Assembly: GCF_002837135.1 (NCBI RefSeq)
Contig: NZ_NWBQ01000023.1
Span: 1-64,000, forward strand
DNA length: 64,000 nucleotides
Reading direction: 5' to 3'
From: Macromonas bipunctata
GTDB taxonomy: Bacteria > Pseudomonadota > Gammaproteobacteria > Burkholderiales > Burkholderiaceae_C
This document shows positions 8,817-16,961 of the stretch, piece after piece; positions within the stretch are counted from its first letter, which is position 1, and the number at the start of each line of letters is the position of its first letter. Below the pieces are notes generated by a model, which worked only from the letters and a program-made list of their open reading frames with translations, did not search any database and was not told the origin of the DNA. The translations under genes and the position numbers were made by a program.

Positions 8817-8830
8817 GGCGGTGGTGCCTG

Positions 8831-9067
8831 TTAGGCGGGGGTTTTGTGGTTGCGGGTGGCGGCTTCGGTGGCGGTGCAGGCGCGTTTGACGGCGGTTGCG
8901 CTGCGCATGGTGGGGCCAGTGACGGCGTGCAGGTCGGCCACCGTCAATGCACGGTGTTGGGCCTGTGCCAGCACGGCCAGCGCCTTGTGCATTTGCACGC
9001 TGGCTTGCTGCAACAGGGCCAGCGCCTCAGCGGGCAAGGGCATGGCTTTGTGGATGGTGCCGTTCAC
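8831..9067 (-). CDS. Hypothetical 78-aa satellite protein
   Basis: Start GTG at 9067 overlaps the upstream stop (GTGA). The helical N-terminal half (LALLQQASVQMHKALAVLAQ) and basic C-terminus suggest a small nucleic-acid or protein-binding factor, but no family is recognised. Confidence 0.55.
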   Translation of the reverse strand: MNGTIHKAMPLPAEALALLQQASVQMHKALAVLAQAQHRALTVADLHAVTGPTMRSATAVKRACTATEAATRNHKTPA

Positions 9068-9303
9068 TGCAACACCTCCACGCCCACGTATTGCACAGCG
9101 GCCATTGCGGCCAGCGTCAGTTTTTGGGCGCGTGCCATGTCGGGGCTGGCCTTCTTCAGCTCGTACATGACGCGCTGGAGGGCGTTCTCGATATTGGCAA
9201 TGGCGATCAGATCGCGGTTGAAGTCGCCAGTGTGGGCGGGGAAGGTTTGCCCGTGGTGGGCGGTTTGCGCGCTGGTGCGCACGGATGCGGCTTGCATCAT
9301 CAT
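9064..9303 (-). CDS. Hypothetical 79-aa satellite protein
   Basis: The ATG at 9303 has GGAG about 8 bp upstream and is followed by a helical, alanine-rich protein. The same frame stays open upstream to 9828. A longer form beginning near 9613 (MMAVKFCRHNSRK) is possible and would sit where P4 carries its ash/eta-type regulators, but its composition looks non-coding and I prefer the short form. Confidence 0.5.
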   Translation of the reverse strand: MMMQAASVRTSAQTAHHGQTFPAHTGDFNRDLIAIANIENALQRVMYELKKASPDMARAQKLTLAAMAAVQYVGVEVLQ

Positions 9304-9673
9304 GGTTTTGGCTCCGTTATGAGACTCAGGAACCACTCGCTGCACCTTCACATACAACGGGTGGGCAAGATGTTGAAGACACGGATAACGCCATGCGGCC
9401 AGCCTCACGGAATGGCCCATCTTGCCCAAAACCACGCCACCACCGGTATTCCGGTAGCGGTCAACCGCCTGAAACCTCAGACGATCATGAAATTTGGACA
9501 CAACAAAACCCACTGTTTCGTCGTGGGTTGCAAACGCGTTATCGAAGGTGTCTTCACACACCGGGCCGTTAGGCTTGCGGCTATTGTGGCGGCAAAACTT
9601 CACCGCCATCATTGAAAATGTCTTAAAATCCTTCCTTGTCGATAGCGGTTTTTGCTTTGGCGGTAAAACCACA

Positions 9674-9710
9674 ATGGCCCTCGGTGTAGCTCCACTGGGG
9701 GCCATTTTTT
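9674..9710 (+). terminator. Plus-strand hairpin with U-tract in alpA-distal leader
   Basis: AATGGCCC ... GGGCCATT hairpin (9674-9706) with an 18-nt loop, followed by a run of T on the plus strand. No plus-strand gene precedes it. The gap 9304-9809 otherwise holds no gene I trust. A short antisense transcript ending here, opposite the leader of the replication operon, is one explanation; P4 immunity uses a small RNA from the equivalent place. Confidence 0.5.
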
Positions 9711-9809
9711 TGGCCAAACGGTCGGGGCACCGCTTGCGGTCGCGGGCGCGGCGGCGCTCGTCACGCCGGGGTGGTTTGTTGCGGGTGTGGATCACGGTGG
9801 CCACTCCCG

Positions 9810-10049
9810 TTAAGCCGTGGCGGCGCATTGGTTGATCCAGGCGCGCACGTCACCGACCCTCCACGCAGTAACACGCGGCGACAACTTCAGCGGCTTCGGG
9901 AAGCTGCCTTCTCGCACCTTGCGCCACAAAGTTGAGGAACTGAAAGGCAGGGGCGCGGCCACGTGGCGGTTCTGCACCAAACGGGCTTCGCGGATCAGCG
10001 CACTGTCCGGCAGGGCGTCGAACGGGCGGCGGATGGGGCGTACTTGCAT
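9810..10049 (-). CDS. AlpA-family transcriptional activator/excisionase
   Basis: 79 residues from the ATG at 10049 with AAGGA in front. LIREARLVQNR ... FSSSTLWRKVREGSFPKPLK ... VTAWRVGDVRAWI is the AlpA signature (MerR-like winged helix). In satellites and prophages AlpA proteins activate integrase/excision or the replication operon. Upstream (10050-10156) is AT-rich with a run of nine G and probably carries its promoter. One of the most reliable markers that the element belongs to the P4/PICI group. Confidence 0.88.
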   Translation of the reverse strand: MQVRPIRRPFDALPDSALIREARLVQNRHVAAPLPFSSSTLWRKVREGSFPKPLKLSPRVTAWRVGDVRAWINQCAATA

Positions 10050-10156
10050 GATGATTCCTTGAATACCGCTGCAACGTGGCGGCATGGGTTGGCATCATCA
10101 TGAAAAGCAAACTGCAAAAAAAGGGTAGATATTGGGGGGGGGTGATGTTTCGGCAA

Positions 10157-10762
10157 CTATTTTTCAGTTGAAAGTTGTCGCAACGGTTCAAGGCCACGCC
10201 ACACAGCGGCTTTGATGGTCGTTACCAATCTTGCGTTAATTTCAAGCTGTTCCCGACGGCGGCGGCGCAGTTCGTTGCGCGGATCAGCGGTAAGCCCTAT
10301 TTCTTTGGCCATGAGATCCAACAGATTCACCATGCGGGATGTCTCGCTTGTGGAAAACTTGACACCGTAGTGCAGCAGCAAGGGCACCACACAGTCCACA
10401 AATTCGTCTAAGCCGGGTGTCACACGTTTGCCGACTGTGCTGGTATGGCCAGCCTTGTCCATAAGCTTTTTCACGTCACGGCGCTGGAGTTCGTGCTCTT
10501 TTCTGTTGCCAAAGTTGCCCATACGGACGGCTACGTGCAAGATTTCAGCCGCTTCGGGGTTCTTCAGCTTTTTGGCAATCTCTGCCATCAGCAAGGGTGA
10601 AAAACGCGGTACACCCAACGGATCGGCAATGCGCTCGTGGAATTGTTCGGCAATTTGCTGCCGATAGAACGCCACCATTTCGTGAGACTCTGGTTTGAAG
10701 GTGGGGCACGCCTTGAGTAGTTGGCACAGCACACCAGCGGGCGCGGCCTTGTCGGTTGCCAT
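10157..10762 (-). CDS. Hypothetical 201-aa satellite protein
   Basis: ATG at 10762 with AAGGA spaced 6 bp (an open frame to 10813 is ignored). Basic, helical protein with no recognised domain; the C-terminus is rich in arginine (ELRRRRREQLEINARL). It lies between integrase and alpA, where satellites often keep a repressor or anti-phage gene, but nothing in the sequence identifies it as either. Confidence 0.6.
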   Translation of the reverse strand: MATDKAAPAGVLCQLLKACPTFKPESHEMVAFYRQQIAEQFHERIADPLGVPRFSPLLMAEIAKKLKNPEAAEILHVAVRMGNFGNRKEHELQRRDVKKLMDKAGHTSTVGKRVTPGLDEFVDCVVPLLLHYGVKFSTSETSRMVNLLDLMAKEIGLTADPRNELRRRRREQLEINARLVTTIKAAVWRGLEPLRQLSTEK

Positions 10763-10899
10763 TCGCGTTCCTTGTATCGCCCCTTGAAATGAAAAAACGC
10801 GCCAGCCGGTCAAGGTGTCCGGTGTTTCGCCAGTGGGGATCAGTCACGGGCTAGGCGCGTTGTGGTGGTCATTGTGGCACGTCTTGGGCCGGTGTGCGG

Positions 10900-12120
10900 T
10901 TACGCGGCCCGGTGCAGTGGCACCACGTCGGCACCTTTGGCCAATTGGTCAAGGTAGTCGGCCCAACGCTGCATCATGGCTTTGCGCGCGGGCAGGTGGG
11001 CGGTGCGGTTGTAGGCGCGTCCGTTGGCATCTTTGACGCTGTGCGCAAGCTGGTGTTCGATCAAATCCACACGTTCGCCCAGCACCTCGTCCATGATGGT
11101 GCGTGCGGTGGCCCTGAAACCGTGGGCGGTGTGTACGTCACCGCTGTAACCCATGCCACGCAGTGCAGCGTTCACGGTGTTTTCACTCATAGGTCGTGCG
11201 CTGGTGCGCAGGCTGGGGAAGATGTATTTGCCGTGGCCGGTAATGGCGTGCAGCTCGCGCAAGATGGCCAGGGCTTGCGTGGCCAGTGGCACCACGTGGT
11301 CGTTGCGCATCTTCATCTTGGCACCGGGTATGCGCCACTCTGCGGCTTCAAAATCCACGTCGGCCCATTCCCCGGTGCGCAGTTCGCCGGGGCGCAAAAA
11401 CACCAGTGGCGACAGTTTCAGCGCGGCCATGCAGTACGGGTGCCCGCTGTACGCGGCAATGGCGCGCAACAGTGCGGCCAGCTCCGCCGGGTCGGTAATG
11501 GCGGCGTGGTGTTTGGTTTCGGTTTTTTTGTACGCATCGTGCAGGCCCGCTGTTACATCGCGTTCGGCACTGCCTTCGGCCACGGCGTAGCGAAACACTT
11601 GCCCGCAAATCTGGCCTATGCGTTTGGCGCTTTCGCCCACGCCACGGGCCTCCATCTTGCGCACCACGGCCAGCACGTCGGGCGCGGTAATGCTGGTGAT
11701 GGCCATGCGGCCAATCTGGGGGTACACGTCTTTGCGTAGCCAAGTGGCCACTTTGTTGCGGGTGGCTTGCCCACGGTCGGATGCTGTGGCCTCTAGCCAG
11801 CGGTCGGCCACCACTTGAAAGGTGTTGGCAGCGGCGGCGGTGGCCTCCAGCTTCGCTTTGCGTTTGGCTTCGCCGGGGTCTGTGCCTTTGGCCAGCAGGG
11901 CTTTGGCGGCTTCTCTGGCACGGCGGGCATCGGCCAGCGTTACCGCCGGGTACACGCCGATGGCCAGCGTCTTGCGCTTGCCCAGCACGGTGTAGTCCAT
12001 GCGCCAATATTTGCCAGCCGGTTTAACCAGCAGGTACAGGCCACCGCCATCGGCGTATTTGTCGCCAGCGGGTTTGCCGGTGGGCTTGCTTTGCTTGATG
12101 AAGGTGTTGGTCAGTGCCAT
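10900..12120 (-). CDS. int: Tyrosine-type integrase, arm-binding DUF4102 (P4) class
   Basis: 406 residues. The N-terminal DUF4102 arm-binding domain reads KYADGGGLYLLVKPAGKYW and KRKTLAIGVYPAVTLADAR. A SAM-like core-binding domain is in the middle. The catalytic domain has the full set: Arg in FLRPGELRTGEW, His/Arg in TAHGFRATART, His in EHQLAHSV and the nucleophile Tyr in AYNRTAHLPARK. Length is normal and no defect is seen, so the enzyme should be active. It lies 180 bp from tRNA-Arg and is transcribed away from it, as usual for tRNA-targeting integrases. Confidence 0.95.
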   Translation of the reverse strand: MALTNTFIKQSKPTGKPAGDKYADGGGLYLLVKPAGKYWRMDYTVLGKRKTLAIGVYPAVTLADARRAREAAKALLAKGTDPGEAKRKAKLEATAAAANTFQVVADRWLEATASDRGQATRNKVATWLRKDVYPQIGRMAITSITAPDVLAVVRKMEARGVGESAKRIGQICGQVFRYAVAEGSAERDVTAGLHDAYKKTETKHHAAITDPAELAALLRAIAAYSGHPYCMAALKLSPLVFLRPGELRTGEWADVDFEAAEWRIPGAKMKMRNDHVVPLATQALAILRELHAITGHGKYIFPSLRTSARPMSENTVNAALRGMGYSGDVHTAHGFRATARTIMDEVLGERVDLIEHQLAHSVKDANGRAYNRTAHLPARKAMMQRWADYLDQLAKGADVVPLHRAA

Positions 12121-12133
12121 GCCTGTGTGCCCA

Positions 12134-12190
12134 TTTACGGTATCTGGTTTTGTGCGGTACTTCAGATACCGTAAAAAGTACCGTGTTTTT
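12134..12190. promoter_or_regulatory. Integrase upstream region with inverted repeat and arm-type site
   Basis: A perfect 13-bp inverted repeat, TTTACGGTATCTG at 12134-12146 and its complement at 12163-12175, flanks 16 bp. The right arm continues into the 27-bp repeat (12164-12190) shared with 1927-1953. It lies directly upstream of the int ATG, so integrase binding here could control both recombination and its own expression. Function inferred from position and symmetry. Confidence 0.65.
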
Positions 12191-12232
12191 GGTGGGTTGT
12201 CGTGCTATCCATTGGCATGAAATGACACAACA

Positions 12233-12267
12233 AAAAACCCGCTGCCCTAGGAGGATAGCGGGTTTTT
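12233..12267. terminator. Bidirectional terminator between integrase and tRNA-Arg
   Basis: Perfect 11-bp stem AAAAACCCGCT / AGCGGGTTTTT with a 13-nt loop; U-tracts result on either strand. On the minus strand it lies 33 bp after the tRNA 3' end and would end tRNA transcription before int. It is inside the element, so the element supplies the tRNA terminator. Confidence 0.85.
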
Positions 12268-12299
12268 GGGGTGATATGACACTTGATGAAATAACTTGG

Positions 12300-12374
12300 T
12301 GGTCTCTCCGACAGGAATCGAACCTGTATTTGCCGCTTAGGAGGCGGCCGTTCTATCCATTGAACTACGGAGAG
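12300..12374 (-). tRNA. tRNA-Arg (anticodon CCT)
   Basis: Folds as a full cloverleaf: acceptor CTCTCCG / CGGAGAG, anticodon stem GCCGC / GCGGC with loop CTCCTAA (anticodon CCT), T-arm CAGG TTCGATT CCTG, discriminator A and encoded CCA at 12300-12302. It reads AGG codons. Its 3' half is the integration target of the satellite, and its first 10 bases overlap the end of tamB. Confidence 0.95.
12307..12322. repeat. Attachment-site core within tRNA-Arg
   Basis: Right copy of the 16-bp repeat (other copy 1859-1874), lying in the T-arm and 3' acceptor side of tRNA-Arg(CCT). The tRNA is intact, which means the 3' end of the tRNA is supplied by the element. Confidence 0.85.
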
Positions 12375-15300
12375 GCACTGGCTGTACCGGATTGTAGCGG
12401 CGCGTTATTGCGGCGCACGCGGGGGGGGATTTCGCGCCCATCGTATTTGTGGGTGTAGATCAGGTCGATGGCGTTGTCGTCGCCGGCCTGGGCGCGCAGC
12501 GTCAGGTATTGCGAGATGTCGTACAGCACCGACACGGTGCCCATGGCGCCCACCACGCTGCGCGAGTAGCTCAGGTACAGGTCGTTGGACAGGCGCTTGC
12601 CCAGCGTGATGGCCGCGGCGCTGGCGGTGCTGCCGTCGGCGTTGATCTGTTCGCCCTGGAACGAGATTTCATCGAGCCCGACGCGGCTGCCCAGGCCGCT
12701 GGCGCCTTCGGGCGTCTGGCCGCTGAGCAGGGCCAGCGCGGCTTGTTGCAGCACGGCGCTTTCGGCCCCGGCGCCGGTGGCGGGCCGGCCAAGCACCAGC
12801 CAGGCAAGCTTTTCGCTGTCGGGCAGGTCGGGTTCGGCGTACAGGCGCACGCGCGGCGCCTGTGCGGTGCCGGTGATTTCCACCCCCACCACCTGCGAGG
12901 GGTGGGGCCGCACGGCCAGGATGTTGAGACCGGGGTTGTCGTAGGGCCCGCCGAACTGGATGCGGCCGTTGTCGATGCTCAGCGTCTGGCCGTAGGCGCG
13001 GTAGCTGCCGCGCACGGTGCGCACCAGGCCGGTCAGTTCGGGCACGCTCTGGCCGGGCTCGGCGCTGAACTGCAGGCGGCCCGTCAAGTGGGTCTGGATG
13101 CCTTTGCCGCGCAACTCGAAGTTGTCCCCCAGCACTAGGGTGACCTTGAGCCGGGTCTGGATGGGGCTGTTGCCGCCGCTGGCCTGTGGGCGCGCCCAGC
13201 CGCGCACCACCACGTCGTCGCCCAGGGTGGGGGTGCTGGCGTCGGGCAGCAGGAACAGGGCCTGGTCGGTGCTGAGGTTGCCGCTCAGGTCCAGCAGGGT
13301 GTCGCGCAGCTGCAGCTTGACATCGCCCGACAGCGTCAGGCGCCGGTCGGCACGGGCCAGCAGGCGCAGCTTCTGGGCCTGCAGTTGCAGGTCGATGCGC
13401 GGCAGGTGGGGGGTAGCGCTTGCTGGCGGGCTGCCGGTGGTGGCGGCTGTAGCAGTTGCCGGGGTTGCCGTGAGGTGGGGAGCGGCGGGCACCGTTTGCA
13501 TGGCCGTTTCGGTGCTGGCGCTGCTGGGCAGCGTGTTGGCCGTGTTGCCGACGGCGGGTGTTGCGTTGGCCGGGGTTGCAGCACTGCTGACGGAGGCCGT
13601 GCTGGTGGACGTCGGTGGGCTCCAGTCGATGGCGCCGCTGCCCAGCAGCAGGCCGCCGGCTTCGCCGCCGGCTTCGCCGCCCGCGCCGCGCAGGCGCAGG
13701 CTGTCGATGCTGAGGCGTTCGCCGTGCAGGCTGGCGCGCAGCTGGCCGCCGCTGAATTCCAGCCCGTCGAGCAGGGAGCGCAGGGCCACGTCGTTGGCTT
13801 CGATCTGGCCTTGCCATTGCGGGCGGCTGCGCGATCCGCTGAGTTGGGCGTTGGCCTGCAGGCTGCCCTGCATGCGCCAGCCCGGTGGCGTGAAGCGCGA
13901 CCACAGCCCCAGCTGGGGCAGGCTGGCCTGCACCTCGCCTTGCAGCGGCGCTTGTTCGGGCCAGGCCCAGCCGGGCTGGCTGGCCGATGGTGCGCTCAGG
14001 GTGCTGCCCACGCGCACCTGCACCTGGCCCGCGTTCTGGCTCAGCCAGCGCAGTTGCGCCTGCAGCTGGGTGTGTTGCAGCTCCAGCCGCAGCAGGGCTT
14101 CGCTCAGGCCGGCGCGCAGTTGCTGGCGGCGTTGGCCGTCGCCGCTGGTCAGGGTCAGGTCGCCGCTGCGGCGTTGCAGTTGCAGCTCGGCCTGGGCCGT
14201 GACGGGGTTCTTGGCGCCTGGGGCGCTGGCCTGGGTGGGCAGGCGCAGGTTCCAGTGGCCATCAAACAGCAGCTCGCCGCTGAGGCCCGCCTGCGTCAGC
14301 GGCCCCTGTGGCGCGCGCGGGTTGCTGAGCTGGGCGTTGAGCCAGCTCAGGGCCAGGTGCTGGATGCGGCCTTGCGAGGTGAGCACGCCGTCGCGCCAGC
14401 GGGTGGTGTCCCAGGCCAGGGTCAGCGGTTCGCGCGCCATGGCGGGCACGGTGGCGCCGGGGCGGGCGCTGGGCTGGAGTTGCAGCTGGCCGGGGGGCAC
14501 GGTCAGGCCGTCGGTGGGGTGCCATTGCAGGCTGGCGCTCTGGCTGCGCGCTTGCCAGCGCAGGGGTTGCTGGTCGTGGCGGGCGTTGAGTTCGAGTTGT
14601 TGCAGCTGGGCTTGCAGGGCGGTGCCCTGGCCGCCGGGGCGCAGCTGGCCGCTGGCCTGCAGTTGCAGGTCGGCCTGCCAGGGCGTGGCCTGCAGTGCGC
14701 CGTGGTGTTGCAGGTTGAACTGTTGCCGCTGCCCGTGCAGGGTGGTGCGCCAGTCGCGCAGTTGCAGCGGGGCGGTGGCGTCGGGCAGGCGGATTTGCAG
14801 CTGGGGCAGGTGCAGGGCGATTTGCCAGTCGGGGGGCTGGGCTGGTGTGGCGGCGCCTGGGGCTGTGCTGCGCTGCTGTGCGCCCAGCCAGGGCAGGGGC
14901 AGGGTGTCGCGCCACTGGGCTTGCAGCTCGGCCTGGCCTTGCAGCTGGGCTTGTTGCAGCGTGGCGGGTATTTTCTGGCCCAGTGCCAGTTGTGGCAGCA
15001 GGCGGTCGAGCTGGGTCAGGGTGGCCAGGCCCCAGCGGTGCAGCGCGGCGGCGTCGTCCACCTGCACGCGGGCGGTGTTGGTGCTGCCGGTGGCGGCGTT
15101 GAGCCGGCCTTCGAACGTGGCGCTGCTGCCCGGCGCGCGCAGGGTGACGTTGCCCGCAAAGTCGGCGGGCTGGGGGTGGAGGGTGCCGCGCGCCTGGGCC
15201 TGGATGTCCCACAGCTGGGCCTGGGCCTGTTGCAGGGTGAGCAGGCCGTTGTGCCAGTGCCCGCTGGCCTGCAGTTGCGGCGTGGGCAGCAGGGGGCCGC

Positions 15301-16936
15301 TGCGTGCGGCGCTGCCGCTGGCGGGGCGCAGGTTGAGGCTGAAGCGGGTGCTGTGGGCTGGGGCGGTGTTGGGCGGGCGGGATGGGGTGGCGGTGTCACC
15401 GGTGCGGGCGTCGGCGTCGAGGTGCAGCGCCTGCACGGCGAGGGTGCTCAACAGCGCCTGGGGCTGGAGGTTGCGCACCTGGAGCTGGCCGCTCCATTGG
15501 CGCAGGCGTTGCAGCCAGCCGGGCGTGCTGGTGTTGCTGGCGCTGGTGGCATCGGCTGGGCTGGCGGTGCTGCCGGTGGCGGTGGCTGCAGTGGCGGACA
15601 GTTCGGCCTGGCCTTGGGCTTGCAGGGTGCCGCCCGCCAGATCGGCGTCGAGCGTGTGCAGGCGCCAGGTGCTGCCGCTGAGTTCCACGTCGGCGCGCAG
15701 GCGTTGCAGCGGCAGGGCTTGCTTGTCCCACGGGCCGGGGCGCTGGTTGTGCAGTTCGCCACGCAGGCGCCATTGGGTTGAGGGCGCGTTGGCGTGCTGG
15801 GGTGCTGACACTGGTGGCTGGGCGGATGTTGCGCTGTGGGCGGGTGGTGTGGGCGCTTCCACTTGCCACTGCCCGTGCAGGCGGGTGCGGGGCGCCTGGG
15901 GCCAGAAGCTGGCCAGGTCGATGTCTTGCAGTTGCAGCGCGCCGCTGTACAGCGGCAGCGGCTGCCACGGCAGCAGTTGCGCTTGCAGCGTCAGTTCGGG
16001 GCGCAAGCGCTCGCGCGCGCTGCCGGGGCTGGAGGATGCCGGCTGCACCGAGGCACGCAGCGGCCAGGGCAGGTCGCGCTCGCCCAGCGCGCCGCTGAGC
16101 TGGAGCTGCGCCTGCAGCGTCAGCGCCTGATCCCCGCCCGGCACTTGCGTTTGCACCTGGCCGTGCAGGGTGGCGTGCAGCCGCATGGGGGCCTGGGTCT
16201 CCACGTGGGCCTGCAGGCGGTACTGGCCCTGCGCCCAGTGCAGGGTGGGGATGTCCAGGCTGTGGCGTGGGGCGTCGGTTGCATCACCGCTGCTGGGCTG
16301 GCCGGGGGGGTGGGGCTGCTTGCTGGCTGGGCCGTAGCGGTAGTGGGCGCGCAGCGGGCCCAGGGTGATGTCGGTGTCGCCCTGCACGTGGATCTGCTCC
16401 ACCTGCAGCGGCACGCTGATGTGGCGCAGCCACGGCACGCTCACGCTGGCCGGGGGCTGGCGTGGTTCGGGGTTGGGCGGGCTCTGGTCGTGGAGGCGCA
16501 GGCGTTGCAGTTGCAGCTGCTCCAGTTGCAGGCGCCGCTCCAGCAGCAGCTCGCGCCAGAGGGCCTCGGGCCAGCGCCATTGCAGCTGCTGCAGCTCCAC
16601 GTCCAGCCCCTGGTGTTGCCAGCGCAGGTGTTCGATGCGCCCGCTGCCGCGCACGCTGCCTTGCGCGCCCGCCACCTGCAGCGGCGAGGTGCCGCTGGCC
16701 GGGTCGCGCAACAGATTGCTGGCCCACTGCAGCGCCTGCGGCAAGGACTGGGGCTGGCCGCTCCACCACCACAGCCCCACCAGCGTGGCCAGCAGCAGGG
16801 CCACGCTGGCGCCAGCGGTCCACAGCAGCAGCTCCACCAGCCAGCTGGCGGGCAGTTGCAGCCGCCACCACGCGGCGTGGCGAGGGGCGGCGGTGGCGGG
16901 CGCAGGAAGGGGGTGCTGGTCGTCGGGGTGGGACAT
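12365..16936 (-). CDS. tamB: Translocation and assembly module protein TamB
   Basis: About 1523 residues from the ATG at 16936. One N-terminal membrane segment (LVELLLWTAGASVALLLATLVGLWW) anchors it in the inner membrane. A very long repetitive beta-rich, glutamine/leucine-rich periplasmic region follows, and the C-terminal DUF490 domain has RGWARPQASGGN, LRGKGIQTHLTGRL, VRGSYRAYGQTLSIDNGRI and LTLRAQAGDDNAIDLIYTHKYD. TamB works with TamA in moving proteins and lipids to the outer membrane. Low-complexity linkers (rich in T, S, A, P) interrupt it. The stop lies inside the tRNA-Arg gene. It is the last gene of argH-tamA-tamB. Confidence 0.93.
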   Translation of the reverse strand: MSHPDDQHPLPAPATAAPRHAAWWRLQLPASWLVELLLWTAGASVALLLATLVGLWWWSGQPQSLPQALQWASNLLRDPASGTSPLQVAGAQGSVRGSGRIEHLRWQHQGLDVELQQLQWRWPEALWRELLLERRLQLEQLQLQRLRLHDQSPPNPEPRQPPASVSVPWLRHISVPLQVEQIHVQGDTDITLGPLRAHYRYGPASKQPHPPGQPSSGDATDAPRHSLDIPTLHWAQGQYRLQAHVETQAPMRLHATLHGQVQTQVPGGDQALTLQAQLQLSGALGERDLPWPLRASVQPASSSPGSARERLRPELTLQAQLLPWQPLPLYSGALQLQDIDLASFWPQAPRTRLHGQWQVEAPTPPAHSATSAQPPVSAPQHANAPSTQWRLRGELHNQRPGPWDKQALPLQRLRADVELSGSTWRLHTLDADLAGGTLQAQGQAELSATAATATGSTASPADATSASNTSTPGWLQRLRQWSGQLQVRNLQPQALLSTLAVQALHLDADARTGDTATPSRPPNTAPAHSTRFSLNLRPASGSAARSGPLLPTPQLQASGHWHNGLLTLQQAQAQLWDIQAQARGTLHPQPADFAGNVTLRAPGSSATFEGRLNAATGSTNTARVQVDDAAALHRWGLATLTQLDRLLPQLALGQKIPATLQQAQLQGQAELQAQWRDTLPLPWLGAQQRSTAPGAATPAQPPDWQIALHLPQLQIRLPDATAPLQLRDWRTTLHGQRQQFNLQHHGALQATPWQADLQLQASGQLRPGGQGTALQAQLQQLELNARHDQQPLRWQARSQSASLQWHPTDGLTVPPGQLQLQPSARPGATVPAMAREPLTLAWDTTRWRDGVLTSQGRIQHLALSWLNAQLSNPRAPQGPLTQAGLSGELLFDGHWNLRLPTQASAPGAKNPVTAQAELQLQRRSGDLTLTSGDGQRRQQLRAGLSEALLRLELQHTQLQAQLRWLSQNAGQVQVRVGSTLSAPSASQPGWAWPEQAPLQGEVQASLPQLGLWSRFTPPGWRMQGSLQANAQLSGSRSRPQWQGQIEANDVALRSLLDGLEFSGGQLRASLHGERLSIDSLRLRGAGGEAGGEAGGLLLGSGAIDWSPPTSTSTASVSSAATPANATPAVGNTANTLPSSASTETAMQTVPAAPHLTATPATATAATTGSPPASATPHLPRIDLQLQAQKLRLLARADRRLTLSGDVKLQLRDTLLDLSGNLSTDQALFLLPDASTPTLGDDVVVRGWARPQASGGNSPIQTRLKVTLVLGDNFELRGKGIQTHLTGRLQFSAEPGQSVPELTGLVRTVRGSYRAYGQTLSIDNGRIQFGGPYDNPGLNILAVRPHPSQVVGVEITGTAQAPRVRLYAEPDLPDSEKLAWLVLGRPATGAGAESAVLQQAALALLSGQTPEGASGLGSRVGLDEISFQGEQINADGSTASAAAITLGKRLSNDLYLSYSRSVVGAMGTVSVLYDISQYLTLRAQAGDDNAIDLIYTHKYDGREIPPRVRRNNAPLQSGTASASP

Positions 16937-16961
16937 GGGCAAGCAACAGTCGGTCGTGGCG

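Larger units (their letters stand above)
1859..12322. mobile_element. Integrated P4/PICI-like phage satellite carrying its own capsid genes
   Basis: The element is bounded by a 16-bp direct repeat (1859-1874 and 12307-12322), the right copy lying in tRNA-Arg(CCT) next to a tyrosine integrase. All genes lie on the minus strand. In transcription order they are integrase, a 201-aa unknown, AlpA-type regulator, three small proteins, TOPRIM primase, DUF3987 protein, an 82-aa and a 223-aa unknown, S49 protease and lambda-E-type capsid. Integrase, AlpA and primase are the hallmark set of P4-like satellites and PICIs. No portal, terminase, head-tail or tail gene is visible, so it cannot be a complete prophage as it stands. 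Repeats near both ends and upstream of the capsid module look like recombination and replication sites. Base composition looks less GC-rich than the flanks. Confidence 0.85.

Noticed and set aside
9313-9828. N-terminal extension of the 79-aa satellite gene to 254 residues
   Set aside because: Ribosome site and composition support the ATG at 9303; the upstream part overlaps the alpA 3' end and looks non-coding, though an Ash-like gene here cannot be fully excluded.
9494-9835. Plus-strand 113-codon frame in the satellite leader
   Set aside because: Opposes every other gene of the element, overlaps the start of the alpA region and has no ribosome site or family signature.
12449-16130. Several long open frames antisense to tamB
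   Set aside because: They are mirror frames of a very GC-rich, repetitive gene; compositions are dominated by R, A, G, P with no family motif, and tamB itself has clear domains.
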